A stretch of 64,000 bases of DNA. Origin: Sepiola atlantica (lineage: Eukaryota > Mollusca > Cephalopoda > Sepiida > Sepiolidae). Below, piece by piece: positions 11,301 through 26,400 of this stretch. The translations under genes were made by a program, and so were the position numbers. Each line of letters opens with the position of its first letter. Within the stretch, counting starts at the first letter, position 1. The stretch lies in NCBI GenBank assembly GCA_963556195.1, contig OY744525.1, positions 54,827,946 through 54,891,945 of the forward strand, read 5' to 3'. The notes below the pieces were generated by a model. That model saw only the letters and a list, made by a program, of their open reading frames with translations, was not told the DNA's origin and ran no database searches.

Positions 11301-14300
11301 TAAAAGTGAACGTTATGGTCAGTGTCGGAGACAACAAGCAGATGAGGACGACTTGTGCACCCATTCAATCCACGTGTTTAGTAAATAGACATACTATTTC
11401 AAGATTAAGCATAATAAATTGACCAGTAGACAAAACCTCTCGTATGAGGTGCGAGTACATATCTAAAAGTTTAAAAACACTCACCTTATTGGTTCTGTAA
11501 TTGACTGTTGCCTTATTAAGAGCCGGGTAACCACCATCATATTCCCAAATATGAACTAAAAAAAAAAAAAAAGAAAAAAAAAAAGAGGGTTTAATGAAGT
11601 CATTAATAAATAGAGAAAAAGAAAATCTCAGTTGTATGTTTTCATATTGATGAACCGGTGAAATTTTTCAAATATTGGATGCAATTCCTTTTAACACACA
11701 AAGAATTTGAAAGTCTACATGACACCACCTTCAAGTGGCTTCAGTCTCTGTACAGAGGGTTATCAAGACACCTGACATGAGGATACTTTCCCTAAGTAAA
11801 CCCTTACTAAATATTCAAATAAAAATTATATAGTATTCGAGGGTCAAACAAGGTCTCATCGGCATGGCTACGCATTGGGTCATACGAAGAAAGTAATGGT
11901 ACACCTTCTCCTAGTAATGGTACCACAGATAAGCTGAACCCAATTCTGGTCATGGAATCCGACAAAAACAAGCAAATACAACAAAAACAGGAAAGTTTAC
12001 AATAGTTAAGTGGTCCATTAGGAAGAATAACATTATTCACAACTTACTCAGGGTTTGAGAAATGGGAAAGACCTTTAAAAGAGCACTCATATTGTAAACT
12101 ATATTTTTACCCCCCCCCCCTCCATCCTCCCACTAAATGAACTCGTCAGTTAGACTTTCTGCAGTAGGCCTGAAAACTATTTAAATGCTTATCCTCCACA
12201 CTGTTGTTGTTGTTGTTGTATGTTTTCGTTTGTAATTAAAACTATTACAAACAGTATACTGGTCTCTTATAATTCTCTGTCTCAATACATTTTTAACTTT
12301 AAATAAAATGGAGAGAGTACTTCATTCTGAAAAATTTGACACTGAGGCTACAGCCCTTAACGCAGAAAAAAACCAAAAACATTGGAAACTTACTTTCATT
12401 AATCTTTGTATCGTTAATGGCGTTGCAGAAACAGGAAACAACCAAACAGACTTCTCTGCATTAATGAATAGCATATTAGCAAAAGTATTTGAAATTATTA
12501 GTGAAAATACCGGCTCTATAAGAGCTTTGAATGCGGCCCACAAATATAGTCTATAAAACCAACTCATAATGCTGAAACAGCAACCAACGCAAACAGTAGA
12601 CACTTTCATGTTACACTTGGAAAACCTCGCTAGATCATGGAATTTTCAGGCTGCGAGTGCTGAACTAAATAAAAACCAATATCTGCAGGAGGCTTTTATC
12701 AGCGGTATCTAACTCCCTATCTATTCAACAATGACTTCTTGAGAAATCCTCACAAACTTTTCAGAAAGCATACAAGATGGGGAGATCTCATCTCTCTACG
12801 AACACATCTCCCATCAGCACAAAGTCGCGCCGTCACACATATGCTGATCGTAAATTCATAAGAATAGAGACTGCAAAATTGTTGGAGGAAAATATAATAG
12901 AACCTTCAATTTCACCTTGGAGTTCTAGTAACATCAAATGAAAACCCCCAAAAAAGAAGACAGAATGGTAATCGATTAGAGCGACACTATCAACAGATTC
13001 ATGGAACTAGATGCTTACCCTATGCCCAATATATCTAAAATAGTCGAAGAAATAGCTTGATATAATATTTTCACTATCATTGATCTTAAATCAGCTTATC
13101 ATCAAATACCTATCAATAACGAGTGAAATTAAGCATCATGCAGTTGAAAAAGAGGCAACCGCCATTTTCAAAGCTCTACGAAAGTGGCGCCACTTCCTAC
13201 TTGACAAGCGCTTTACTGTAATTACAGACCAAAAAAGTATTAGCTTCATGTTTGATAACTCTAGAAAATCAAAAATGACAAAATATACCGTTGGCACATT
13301 GAACTGTCACAATTTAAGCTTAACATTGTCTACCGTCCTGGCAAGGAAAATATTGTCACCGATACGTTTTACCGAATATCTGCATTCACTCATTCTTTAC
13401 AAGATCTTCGCTACCTACACCGTAAATTATATAACCTTCACATTACACGACTATTTCATTTTACCAGAGAAAGAAACCTTCCTTTCTCACTCGATCAAAT
13501 AAAAGACGTAGCTAATTCATGCTTGTCTTGCCAGTATCTAAAACCCAAATTCATTACCGGTAACAAGGGAACTCTCATAAAATCAATACTACCCTTCCAG
13601 CGATTCAACATAGATTTCAAGGGACCACTACCTATGTCCATACATGGTAAGAAATAGCTACTTACGATAATCGACGAATCCTCCCGTTTTCCCTTGGCAT
13701 GCCCGATATGATTCACACAGATAGAGCAACTGACTTTCTCTCGGAGGAAACTACTATGCAGAAAAGGTATTTCGACTACTGAAAACCTAGTAGATACCAC
13801 CCTGAGAATAATAGACAAATTTAGAAGCTAAACGGCACACTATGGAAGGCCATACAAGTAACTTTGCATTCTTGCAATATGGGGCTACCCCGTTGGAAAA
13901 TATTCTACCTAATGTTCAATATTCTATAAGAGTGTTGTTCTGCACAGCTACAAATATGACCCATCATGATAGACTATTTAAGTACAACCGTAAATCCACT
14001 TCTGGTACTTCAATTCGTCTATGGGCAAAACCAGGCCAAGTATACATCAGAAATCATACCAGATCGAGTTAGTATGATCATCCGGTTACACCTGATACGT
14101 TACTTAAAAATCAATCCGCACTATTCACATGCATGTCTGCCTTCTGGCATCTAAACTACCGTCAATGTACGAGATTTGTTTCCCAAATTAATGAATAGAG
14201 ATAATACTATAAGCCAAGCGGATGCTTGCATCTCACCTGTTAGTGAGCCAGAAAGCCTTAAAAGTGAGAAAGAAAATATGCAACTTTCTGAACTGAGAGA

Positions 14301-14405
14301 ACCAGTTAAGAGCAAAGTTTCGGGCGAGCCACTACGAAGATCTTGCAGGATACAAATAATTCCTGATAAATACAAGGATTCTGTTACCAAATAGGACACC
14401 ATTAA

Positions 14406-14450
<45 letters not shown>

Positions 14451-17400
14451 AAAATTAGATTTAAAAAATAGGATTCCTCATAAAATTTAAAAGGGAAAAT
14501 ATTGCAAATGATATTCTTACCTGTGGCGGAATTGATGATCTTGAGCCAGAATCGAGCGGTGGAGATGGTCCGGACTTACTTCATCCCCGCATGTCTGGCT
14601 TGCAGATGGAAAGGGAAATAAGTTTTGGCTTATTAGTTTTCTAGTGAGGATTGAACTCGCAACCTCAAAGTAACAAATCTACTGGTTGCTGCACAATAAT
14701 ATGTGGATTCGTCTTGACGACAAATAGTCAGCCAGCGGATTATGTTTTATTAGCAGATTTTCCTTCAGTTGATTCCGCTTAACCAATCAGAAAAAAAACA
14801 TAATCTGCTAGTTGACTATTTGTTGTCAAGGCGAATCCACATATTATTGTGCAGCAACCAATAGATTTGTTACTTCAAGGTTGTGAGTTCAATCTTCACT
14901 AGAAAACTAGTAAGCCAAAACTTATTTCCCTTTCCATCTGCAAGCCAGGCAAAGGCGGACCCTCTTACTGCGGGGATGAAGTAAGTCCGGGCCATCTCCA
15001 CCGCTCGATTCTGGCTCAAGATCATCAATTCTGCCACATAACCCTCCTCCTCCAACCAAATGAACTCGCCCGTTAAACTCTGCAGTAGGCCTGAAAACTA
15101 TTTAAATGCCTATCCTCCACACTGTTGTTTTTGTATGTAATTAAACTTTTACCAACGGTATACTAGTTTCTTATTATTCTCCGTCTCAATACAACTCGGA
15201 TATAAATGTAACTTATAAAGAAATCAGAAACTGAAATTAACTAAAATTAAAAAAAAAAAAAAAAAATGAGAAAAGAAAAAGCTTAGAAGTATGAACACGT
15301 TTCTTCAATCCATTTACTTTGATTCTATCTCGTTCCGTTAAGTAAAATAATTAAGTGTGCAGACGTTAATGCACGTTTTGCAGAATCCATGTGTAGTTTT
15401 GAGGAAACTGATCTGATATAACAAACTTGAATATCTAATGCTAAAACCACATAACCAATCACTCTTCAAGATAACCAGGCTGTGAAGTCAGTAGCCGAGA
15501 CGGTTGAGACTAATTCCTAAAATTTTAAAAAGTCCGACTCCAATCAAAGAAATCTTTTTCCGCTAATAAAAATTTATGTATGCTGTATATTATTGATAAC
15601 ATTTTGATTTCAAGACATGTTCCTGTTGTTTCCATCTTGGCAGACACCATCCATTCCCATATTCTATCCCAATCTTTTTATTTTTGATGAAACTCTTAGC
15701 TCCCACTCCCAGTTAGAGACTGACCTGCTTGTTTTCGGTTAACCCGGAAAACAGTGGACAGTCTGACACTTAGCAGTGGGTTGGGAGGGCCTTACTAACC
15801 ATTTTCATTTTGTTTGGTTCTTTATTTTTAATTCTTTTTGGGTGTCTGTAGATTGTCCCACTCCCCATCATTACTCATGTATATTTAGTTTTGTAGATAA
15901 AATCTCATTGAAACTATTGGGGATCTTTTAAGTGGGATTAAAACCATGGAGTGAATGTAGTATTTTGGTGATTGTGTCTAGTTAAGAGTAGACAAAAGTT
16001 TTTGCTGTCAAAAGAATGACACTCGACCAAACAAATAGGGCGTAAGGCCTAAACCAAAGAAAATTATTGTTATTTTCATTTGACTAAATAAATTGGCCTT
16101 TTGGCTAGGAACAAGGTGTAGTATCTGTTCTGAAACTACACTTCATCTTTTCTGTCCTCGGTCAGTGAAAGAGGAATTCTTTTAGACTGAGCCAATTTTT
16201 ATTTTTGTCCCAATTCAGAGTGCTCTTTTTGGGGGAGCTAGATTTTCCCTATACTAAAAACCGGCCTTGTGTCTAACTGTCGTTGTGGGGAGGCAAGTAA
16301 ATAAAAACTTTGGGAATTCAACTTTTTTTTTTTTTTTTTTTTTTTTTTAATTAAAACTAAAGAATTCAATTAAAAAAAGTGATAAATGAAGAAGTATTCT
16401 TTTTTTCTTTTCATAGATTGTAATATTTACAGAAGAAAAGGATTGAAATTTTCATACTTGTTTCATCTTGATATAAAAAAAAAAAACAAATCAAAATTTA
16501 ACCTTCTCAGCAAGAAATAATCTTGCTACTAACACTGCTTTCTTCCTGTGTACCTAAAATTGAATGGAACTTCCACGAACACAGTTTCTTTCCAAGAACT
16601 TCCCACATGTGGAACACGTTACCATGGGAATATTTCCCTACAGACTACAACATGGTCGTTTTCAAGTCCAATGTCAAATATCTGTCGAGTCAGCCTGTGA
16701 AATAATCATAGCTCTCAATCTTTTTCATAGTACTGTTCAATCATCCAACTTAAAATCTCACTAACCTTTATCCTTGAGTGGCTTTTGGCCTTGTTCAATG
16801 GTAAACCATTATTATATGAAAAAAAAAAAAAAAATTAAGTAAAAAAAAATTTTAAAAGAAGGAAAATGAATAGTTTTTCTTCATAGGTTATTACAACCTA
16901 TGAAGAAAAAATATTTATTTTCCTTCTTTTTAAATTTTTTTACAGAAAGTTTCTTACTTGCTTCATCTTGATCTCCAACTTCAACCGTAAAACTTCCAAC
17001 CAACTTCGCCCCCCAATCATTTTCATGCATCATTTTCTGAAACTCATTGCTGGAAGGATCAAAGAAATAAAAAAATAATTCAATGCAAAATATGTATTCT
17101 TTTTTGTTTTTCATGAAAATACGTTTCCTAAATTTCAATAGCTTTAAGTCTCTTTACATCTATATAAGAATAATAAATAATAATACTTCGATATAATAAT
17201 AATAATAATACTTCGATATAATATAATAAATAATATTTTGATATAATAATAATAATAAATAATAATACTTCGATATAATAATAATAATAAATAATAATAC
17301 TTCGATATAATAATAATAATAATAATACTTCGATAAAATATAATAAATAATATTTTGATATAATAATAATAATAAATAATAATACTTCGATATAATAATA

Positions 17401-20400
17401 ATAATAAATAATAATACTTCAATATAATAATAATAATAAATAATAATACTTCGATATAATAATAAATAATAATACTTCGATATAATAATAATAAATAATA
17501 TTTTGATATAATAATAATAATACTTCTATATAATAATAAAAATAAGGATAATATAGAAATAAAGAGATCTATTATTTTTAGTCATGCAAAAAGAATGTCT
17601 TAACAGATATGTCACAGTTTATGAATTTTTTAATGAAATCAAAGTAGAATAAATAGGGGTAGTGATTGTGACCCAACGGGTCACAGGTATGTTTAATGTA
17701 ACATGTCTTATGCTTTTATTTCAAGAACCAATTGCAATAAATCCACCGTCTGCTCGCATGTGCGGGTTACTAAACACAATGGGTTGCGCCGCATCCTTCT
17801 TTGATTGGGACAGCATCTTAAATGTTTATCCATAGTTGGAGTTGTTTTTGTATTATTTGGATTATTCGGACTACTGTTCTCATCTTGAGTGTTAACCTAC
17901 AACGTTTCTGCCGATGTGACCTCCAACCATCTTCAGGTACGTTTTGTCGAACTCGGGAATCTGTACGTAATTTTGAATGGAACCATTTATTCAATCCACG
18001 AGAGTAGCTTGCTCTCGTTCTGTCAGTCATGACCAGGTAGAAGTCTTAAGTAATTCGTAATTGTATTCTTAGTATTGTTTGTACTGAGGATTGAAACTTC
18101 AACCTTCAGAAAACCTCTGACGCAACGGATAAACGTGCTAATTAATAATCAGTTCTAAGTGACAGTCTTCTGGTTAAGGCTTGAAGTATGCAATAATTAA
18201 AAAGTCTGCAATGAGGAAGCACCTCATAATTAAGGAATGGATCAAGCCTTGCCAAAGACAGGAGTGGAGAGGAAGACTTAGATTTCGAGACTAGACAATC
18301 AGGCCCCACCCTCATCAGAGGATTAATTGTGGCCTGATTCAACAAATAAACCGGTTGATGATGATGATGATGATGATGAGTACAGCTAAAATTGAAAGAA
18401 ACATATTTCAAAGTTAAACTGTCTTTGTCTTCCTCTTGTGTACATTGGTCCTACTTTCTTTTTAAGAGTAAAGTATATAGAAAAAAACTTTAGGGAAACA
18501 AACGTTGATTGACTCAGCTTTAGTATAATAATAGATGAGTGGATTGATAATTTTGTGAATTGTAAAAGAAGTTAACGAGACCACAATGAAATGGAACATC
18601 TTGAACAAGGATGAGAAGGACGCCCCCCCACACACTAAAAAATATATATATATGAACATTTTTCTTTAATCTTGTATCACAGATATAATGGTGCAAATTT
18701 TAAAGACATAAAAGAAAGTTTTGTTTAAACAAATTTGTAATAACACTTACTATTGTTTTAAGTACTCTTCCATGCAATCAGGTTTTACACAATGAACTGA
18801 AAAAGAAATTATTTATGTTTATATATATGCATATATAAAAAAAAAAAAAAAAAAAAAAAAAACACTCACTTCTTGAAGAATTAAAAAAAAAAAAAAAAAT
18901 GACAAATTTACCTTCTTCGCCAACCTATTTGGCACAATGGTTAGAGTGGTCACTAATGAGACAAGAGACTGGGGTTCAATCCTAGATCACGTCATACAAA
19001 AGACTAAAAAAAAAAAATGGTATTTGCCGTCTCCTTGCTAAACACCCAGCATTATAAAGTGGGGATTAAGGGTAAGTGGAATAATCCAACAAAAGGAGTT
19101 GCGCCTTCCCCTACATCTTGGTATAGTAGCCAATGAAAAGGGAGCCTTTGGGTCACCTACGACTATGGTCGCCCTATTGTATTAACCCTCTTTTCAGGTA
19201 AATTATTTCTTTGAAAGATTTATTTTCGAATGAAATCTTTTGTTGAATTTTAAATTAACACAAAAGCTCAGAGTAGAAATCGATAAAAGAACAAAAAAAA
19301 AAAGAAGAAAAAGCTCTTTCATCCTTTGCAACCAGAACTATACAATTCTCAAAGCAACTTCTGTGCATCAAAATGATGCAGAAAAAACATGAAATATCAC
19401 GTTACCAGTCCATTTTGTAACATATCTAGCCCTCCCCTGTCTCCGCTAATCAATAAAAAAAACTGATATCTCAGGAAAATCTGAGACAAAGTTTTAGCTG
19501 ACTTGCTAGAATGTGTAGAGCTATTTTCTCAAAAACTTATGACATTCCGCCAATATGAAACTGAGTAAAAGAGACCTTTCTGGACATGCATATTCAGTCA
19601 GAAATAGATACCATTGAGCAAACTTTTATATTGTGTTTCCTTTACATAAACAATGACTAGGCACAGTTGTTTACTAAAGGGCAAACCTTTCTCCAATCCC
19701 AGATGATGATTTCACTGATTCGACAATGTGTTTCGTCATTATAATATAGATAGAGAACTGAATTTTCCTCACTGACCTTGTTTCAGAATTTTTGACATGA
19801 GGATTGTTGATAATTTGTATTCATTCGGGATACTGTTCTCATTTTGGATGTTATTCTCACAATGTTTCGGCCAATATAACCTCCAACCTTCTTCAGGCGA
19901 GTCTTGTCGAACTTGGGAATCTGTAAATCTGTATGGAATTTCGAACAAAACCCTTTATTTAATTGCTCTCGTTCCGTCATCCAAGACCGGGGTAGAAGTC
20001 TTAAGTAATTTGTAATTGTGTTTTTAGTATTGCTCGTACTGAGGATTGAACCGTCAACCTCTAGAACATTGTCACTGATTATTACTGACCACTTTTATCC
20101 GTTGCACCATGGGTACTTGTTGACCGCAAGGACTCGTGATGCAATAGATAAAAGTGACGAACCTGTAGAAGGTCGATAGTTATGATTTGAGAATAGCATT
20201 CAAGATGAGAACAATATTCCAAATAATCTAAAAAAATGACCTTGTGTTTAACTCTGCCTACGTAGGGGAGCAAGTAAATAAGAACTGATAGTGGTGGGGA
20301 TATATTTCTCGTTTTCTTCAGTTCCAGCAAATAAATGTTAACTTCACACATGTTTTATATATATATTTTTTTTTACTTAATTAAAAGCTCGTACTTCATT

Positions 20401-23400
20401 TTACTTCCATAACATTCTACAATGAATGGATCAATTTGTTATTCAAACAACCCAGTAACTTAACAGATTATTGGACAAGTAATTTTTATACCAGTAACTT
20501 AAGAAACACAAACACATTTCACGCAAACTTTGTTTAATAATAAAAACTCTTTTTGTTAAAATGTACCTTGTAATTCATTGACAGTTTCTTTTGAAGAAAG
20601 TTGGCTTGAATGAGATTCACTACTCGTCGGCAGTGTACGGACACGCAGCAAATTCTTGAACCAGCCGCTGCCTTCATTTTCTGCATTGTCCGCTTGTTGG
20701 CTTTGTTGCTGCGAAAGTTCACTTGACAAGCTTAATGGCCTAAAAAGAAAAGTTTCAAAACTAAAATTTTCAATAACAAAATAAAAGAGAAAAGAAAAAA
20801 ACAACGAAATGCATAATTGGTTCCATCATATCCCGAAAAACTGGGAACTTCGTACAATTGTAAACTGTTACAAAGATAAAAGGGGAACCACTAGATAGAG
20901 GTAATTACAGAGGTCTAAAGTTGATGCATCAGGTCCTGAAAGTGATCGAGAGATTAATTCAACAACAAATAAGTCAGATAAGCATACCTGAAATGCACTT
21001 TCGTCTTATGTCTTGGCAAATTAGCACTGGTTCTATATTTATCCCGAGACAAATACAAAAGAAGTACCTTGGTAAGAAGAAGAACCTGTATTTTGCTTTT
21101 GTGAATCTGGAGAAAGCTTCTGACAGGGTGCTAAGAGATGTCTGGGGAGCATTGCGTAAACTAAGAGCAAATGAGTGGTTAGTGCAGGTTGTTCCAGCAA
21201 TGTACAGAAATGTCCAAAGTCTTGTTAGAATTAATAACACATTTGGTGACAGCTTTAATGTTAAAGTAGGAGTACATCAGGTTTCTGTACCGAGTCTGTT
21301 GCTTTTCATTTGTGTCTTAGAAACATTGTTTAGGGAGTTTTGTATGGGTTGTTCGGAAGAAATTCTGTATGCTGATGATTTAGTACTTGCCCATGAAACA
21401 ATGGAAGGTCTACTTGTTAAATTAAAAAAAACTTAAAGGAATGCTGTGGAAAGTAAAGGTATGAGAATGAATGTGATCAAGATCAAAGTGACATTCAGTG
21501 GTTGTGGTGTTGGAAATTCCCCAGAAAGAGGAAAGTTCCACTGCTCAGTTTGTGGAAAAGGAGTCTGGGTCAACTCAATTTTTTTTGTGGTACTTGTAAG
21601 GATTGGATACAGAAGTGCAGTGGGATTACCGGTAGGTTGATAGGTGATAACCAATTTGTGTTCAAAGTGTGTAAGAGTAAGACAATGGAGACGGATGAAA
21701 ACTGATATGTGAAGAAAATGTATTTAGATGGCGAAGTTATTGAGGTTGTTCAGGAGTTTTTCTACCTTGATGATGCAATTAGAGTACAGGGAAAAACAGG
21801 TGCCAGTCTGATTACAAGAATTAGGGAAATTTTGCCATTACTAATCAGCAGAGCGTTACCACTGTCGACCAAGGGAAGAATCTATCGGGCATGTGTACGC
21901 AATGTGATGATGTATAGAAGTGAATCCTAGCTCGTGATAGTTGAGGTCATGTGTTGTATGGAGAGAAATGAGATAATGGATGTGTAATGCGAGTCTTACA
22001 GGTTAGGCTTAGATATGATGAGATCAGAATAAGATTAAATCTTGGCAGCCTAAAGAGATGTTTGCAGAACGCGATACTTTGATGGTATGGCCCTGTTGAA
22101 AGAATGGATGAGAGTTCTTGGGTTAGAAGATGTAGAACAATCGAGGTAGCAGAGTCAGCTCACAGGGAAAGACCAACAAAAATAAGGGGGAAAGTGTTAT
22201 GGATGGACTTGAGAGAAAGAGAGATAAAAAAAAGACCTGGACAGTGATAGGTTGGTTTGGAAGTTATTTTCTAAAAGCCATCCAACACATGCCAGCGTTA
22301 AACCTAATATGATGATACAATAGAAGTGCAGTAAGAATTATACCATTCTTTTGTATGGTCTAGGTGCACACATAAACCATAATACTAGACTTTTCCCTTT
22401 AAACTTTAATTAAAACCAGTTGTTTTTAAATACTGTGTGGCCAGTAAACAGATGCAACGATTTTTTAAGTCTATTAAAAATAGATTAAAATGGCTGGCAG
22501 AAAGATATATTTGTGAACATGGGAAAATCGAAAGTCATTTTTAAGCTTTTAAACTGTTGATTAGTAAGTTTTGTCTAGAATTAAAGTTTAAAAGCAAAAG
22601 TCTGGTATTATGGTCCATTTGTGCTTCTAAACCAAAGAAATCAGTATTTTTCTTATATCTCTGTTGTATCACTGAACTGCAGAATTTATGTGTTGCAAGT
22701 GGAATTGCAAGATTTTATTTCTTAACAGCAGCTTGCAGATGCACATTTTAAAAGGGGGGAAAATCACTTTGTTAAAACAACCCTTTTTCTCTTGTTGATT
22801 AAAAAAAAAAAAAAAAAAAAAAATGATGTGGCAATTGGAAAGTTTTTTTTTTCCTTTGTACATTCTTCACCATTCAACTGACAATCCATCCATCTCATTA
22901 ACTCTCATCCTCGAGTGACCTTTCGCCTTGATAAATGATGTCCCATTAATAAAAACACCAATAAATAAAAAAATTCTTACTTTGGATTTTGACCCACATA
23001 AGCTAAAAAAATTAATATTAAATTGCTTTTAGCTATAAAAAAAAGCTTGGTAAACCAAAGTTGAGAAACAGAAAAAAAAGAGGGGGTTAACCCCTTACTT
23101 TATGTCTTAATTATGTAGTGTACATGAAAAAAATTACGATGGATCAGGGACCACACCCTGCAAAAATAGCAAACCATTGTATTGACAGGCTCTTAAGTCT
23201 AAACGAACCTATCGACATTCCTCGGTAGGGTGTCTCAGGCAACGGACAATAAACAATGTTTTTGAGAAAATTATTCAATAAATACTAACATTTTTCTTTT
23301 GAATAATTTTTTGTTCTTTTGTTAGCATTATTTTAGTAGAAAATCTAAGTTTTTTTATAAAACACACATTTTTGTCCGAATTTTTTTATATTGATTTTTC

Positions 23401-26400
23401 ATCATTTAAAAAAGTTGAAGGAAAATGATATCATTTCGTCTTTTTTAAATTGAAGAAAAATGTTTTTTTTTTCTTAACATGTGTCCCAGGGTAGTCTTGT
23501 AAGATGACATCGATTTTGACTTGTACTTTCATAACTTCTGGCACTACCTTTGTGGAAATCAATGATGTTTCCTGTTCTGTGATTATTATTGGATGTATAC
23601 ATCTGTCGTACAGGACCCGTGGTCAAGTGTATAGCACTTATGTGTAGAGCGCTATGCTCCATGCCAGTGAAACCTGGGCACTGACATGGCCAAATTTCAA
23701 ACGTCTGCAGTGCAATGACAGAGCAATGGTCAGACGGATTTGGTCAGACGGATTTGTAACATCAAGTCAAAAAGATACTTCCACCGTGCGGACAAGTGAG
23801 TTGCTGGGAACACTTGGTTTTGCAGACCTCGATCCCAGCTTGAAGGAGAGAAGACTCCGCTGGTATGGCCACGTGGACAGATCATGCAGTGCAATCAACT
23901 GTGCACTAAACGTACAAGTCTCTGGTAGGCGCGGAGTTGGCCGACCAAAGTTTTCTTGGAGGGAGCTGACAGAGACAGACCACAGACACTGGAGGTTCTT
24001 AAATGCTGACCCTCAGGATCGACAAAAGTGCGGCTAGCCAGTTGTCTAGAGGGGGGGTGGGGGGTGCCACTGGTGTGGACATTGCTCCCAATCCTGCACG
24101 ATAATCAAAAGACTGATGAAGACACAAAATAGAAAAATGAATGCAGACAGTCTGGTACAGTTCGCGAAAATTGGATTAAAGATGAAAACGGGTAATAATT
24201 AAGAAAGAGTTGGATTTATATAAATCCACATTTATACAGTTTGTCGAAGGCAGACTTGATAAGGGCATACGAAACACGATAAAGGGATGAAAACCAAAGA
24301 TAATTACACAGTGAAAACGTACACTAAAACTGTCTCAACACAATCGAAATACATGTATTACCAGGGTAAATGAAGAGAGAGAGAGATATGCATGAACAAT
24401 GTATGAATACATCTTACATGTTTGTGGGCTAGTCTAGAAATCTCGGCGAGTGCGACTAGACAGAAGTCTATAAGTCTACGAGTGTGAAAGACGTGTGATG
24501 GGCACGACACCCAAGTCATGAAAGCCATGCAAAAATGGAGAGACGTTCAGATGCTTGTCTGTCTGCAACCAGAAGAGAGGGAGTCTGAAGACGACTGTTA
24601 GTTAAAGGCATGTCAAGATGGCATCTAATGTTTTTGGCATCAATGCTAAAAGAAAAAAGATATCCGAATCTATATTTCTCATGTGTTATTTTTGATTTTC
24701 AAAAATAGGAGAACGCATTCCCTCTTTGGCTAGTAATGTTTCAGGGAAGATAACTTGGATATGGTCCAAGGGAGATCACCCTTATAATTCTGTCATTACA
24801 CCTACAATTCAGAAAATTAAACAAGGATTATTAAATAAGTATCCTATACATATTGATTTTCCTGAGGATTCAGACAACCAAACAACTACCTACATGGGTT
24901 CTAAATTTTAGTATCGACCATCTCCTGTCCTATTAGTAATTTTTTTTCTTTTAATAGATTCATCAGTTTTTAGATGAGGATTCAGTTTTATGTAAGTTTA
25001 AAGTAAAATGGCAACTAACATGTGCAAAATTGCGGAACAGGTTTTTCTGGCAAAAGACCGATCGAAAACTCAAAATCAAGTGATGAAACCATTTCAGATT
25101 AAATTTAAAATAAAAAAATGGTTACCCGTCAACATACAAGATCTTGTTTCAGACATACCGGTGTTAGACACGAAAATGTTACATATCATAGCAACTGAAG
25201 ACATCTATTAGATCAAGTTGTGCTACAAGTTTTATTTTTAGTCATTTGAAAGTCATTTTTCCAGACTTGTATGCCACTTAACATTTTCATTATTCAATTT
25301 GAAAAAACAAATATTTGTTCAATTTTTAGTAGTGGAACCCATGTTTTAGTAACATAAAAAAATAACATTAAATTATAGGAGTTTCATCGTTCAATGTTCC
25401 AACAGTAACAACACCCCTCTAAAGTCCAACCCTACCTCACCGTGGCAGAATGGTAGTGTCAGAGCAATGCCATCTGAGAACTCCAGTTCTTGGCAGAGCC
25501 ACCCATGGTGGACAGATTTGGCACCAAGCTGTATTAAGGCCGCAACCCGGCTTACCATTTTTAATATTTACATTTACTAAAACATTGTTTAAGTAAAAAT
25601 AAGTTCTTAGGGGAGGAATGTCAAAACTATGCTGAAACCAAGACAGAAACCCATTTTTACTTTAAACAATTTGGTTGATTAAAATAGGATTGGCAAATTT
25701 GCAGTTAAATCCCCCCTCCCCCCCTAAACAAAATGAAATTCTACTTTTTTCTTCTTTTAGGCGAATAAGTGTGAACACCCCGAAAAACTTTGGAGAAAAT
25801 TTTTTTTAAAAACTTTTTAGAATTTAGAATGGGGGATCAGTTTCGCATATAAAGTTAACATAAAACGATCACTCATTTTCGGGCCATTGTCTAATCGGAT
25901 AACGTTTTAGGGGCATATGACCAGAATTTTTGCTAAGGGAGATAAATTGTGTATTTCTCTTTTTTTTTGGGGGGGGGGGGGACTTTTAACTTTAAATTCA
26001 GGTGGTAGCAGCTTCCCCCTAAAAAAAAATCCCTTAACCAGACAACTAATCCTAAGTCCCGGTGACTATACCCCCATAAAAAAATTTAAAAAAACGTGGT
26101 TACATCTAAGATTGAACTAAAATGGTTACATGTTTAAACGCTATCTGATCCACAAATGGGTGATTATTTTATGTAAAATTTATATGCAAAAGTGACCCTC
26201 GATTCTAAATTAATTGGTTTTTTTTTTCTCTTTTCGTCAAGTTTTTTAGAGTATTCACACGTAATTGAAAAAAAAAATTAAGAGAAGGGGTGATATAGCC
26301 GAGGATCCTCATCTACAATAATACCAAATTTGGCGAGCGGATGCATCGTATAGGTCCACACACACAAGTGAATTAGGTGAGTGGGGGAAGAAAGCAACCT

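Larger units (their letters stand above)
12093..15193 (+). mobile_element. Degenerate Ty3/gypsy LTR retrotransposon
   Basis: Two LTR-like ends (12093-12289 and 14503-15193, the second interrupted) flank gag- and pol-like fragments in order. The gag-like piece is at 12308-12556, the protease/RT entry (KLLEENIIEPS.SPWSS) near 12870-12925, RT strands (DAYPMPNI, IDLKSAYHQIPI) at 13005-13115, RNase H (AVEKEATAIFKALRKWRHFL, ITDQKS) at 13139-13262, the integrase core (FNIDFKGPLP) near 13600-13635, and a C-terminal region ending LRRSCRI at about 14390. The RT active-site part appears deleted between 13115 and 13139, and stops and frameshifts are frequent. It sits in the intron between NIPSNAP exons 4 and 5. 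Non-functional. Confidence 0.88.

Noticed and set aside
17157..17570. CRISPR-like regular repeats
   Set aside because: Units are AT-rich, irregular and without distinct spacers, in an animal intron; it is a minisatellite.
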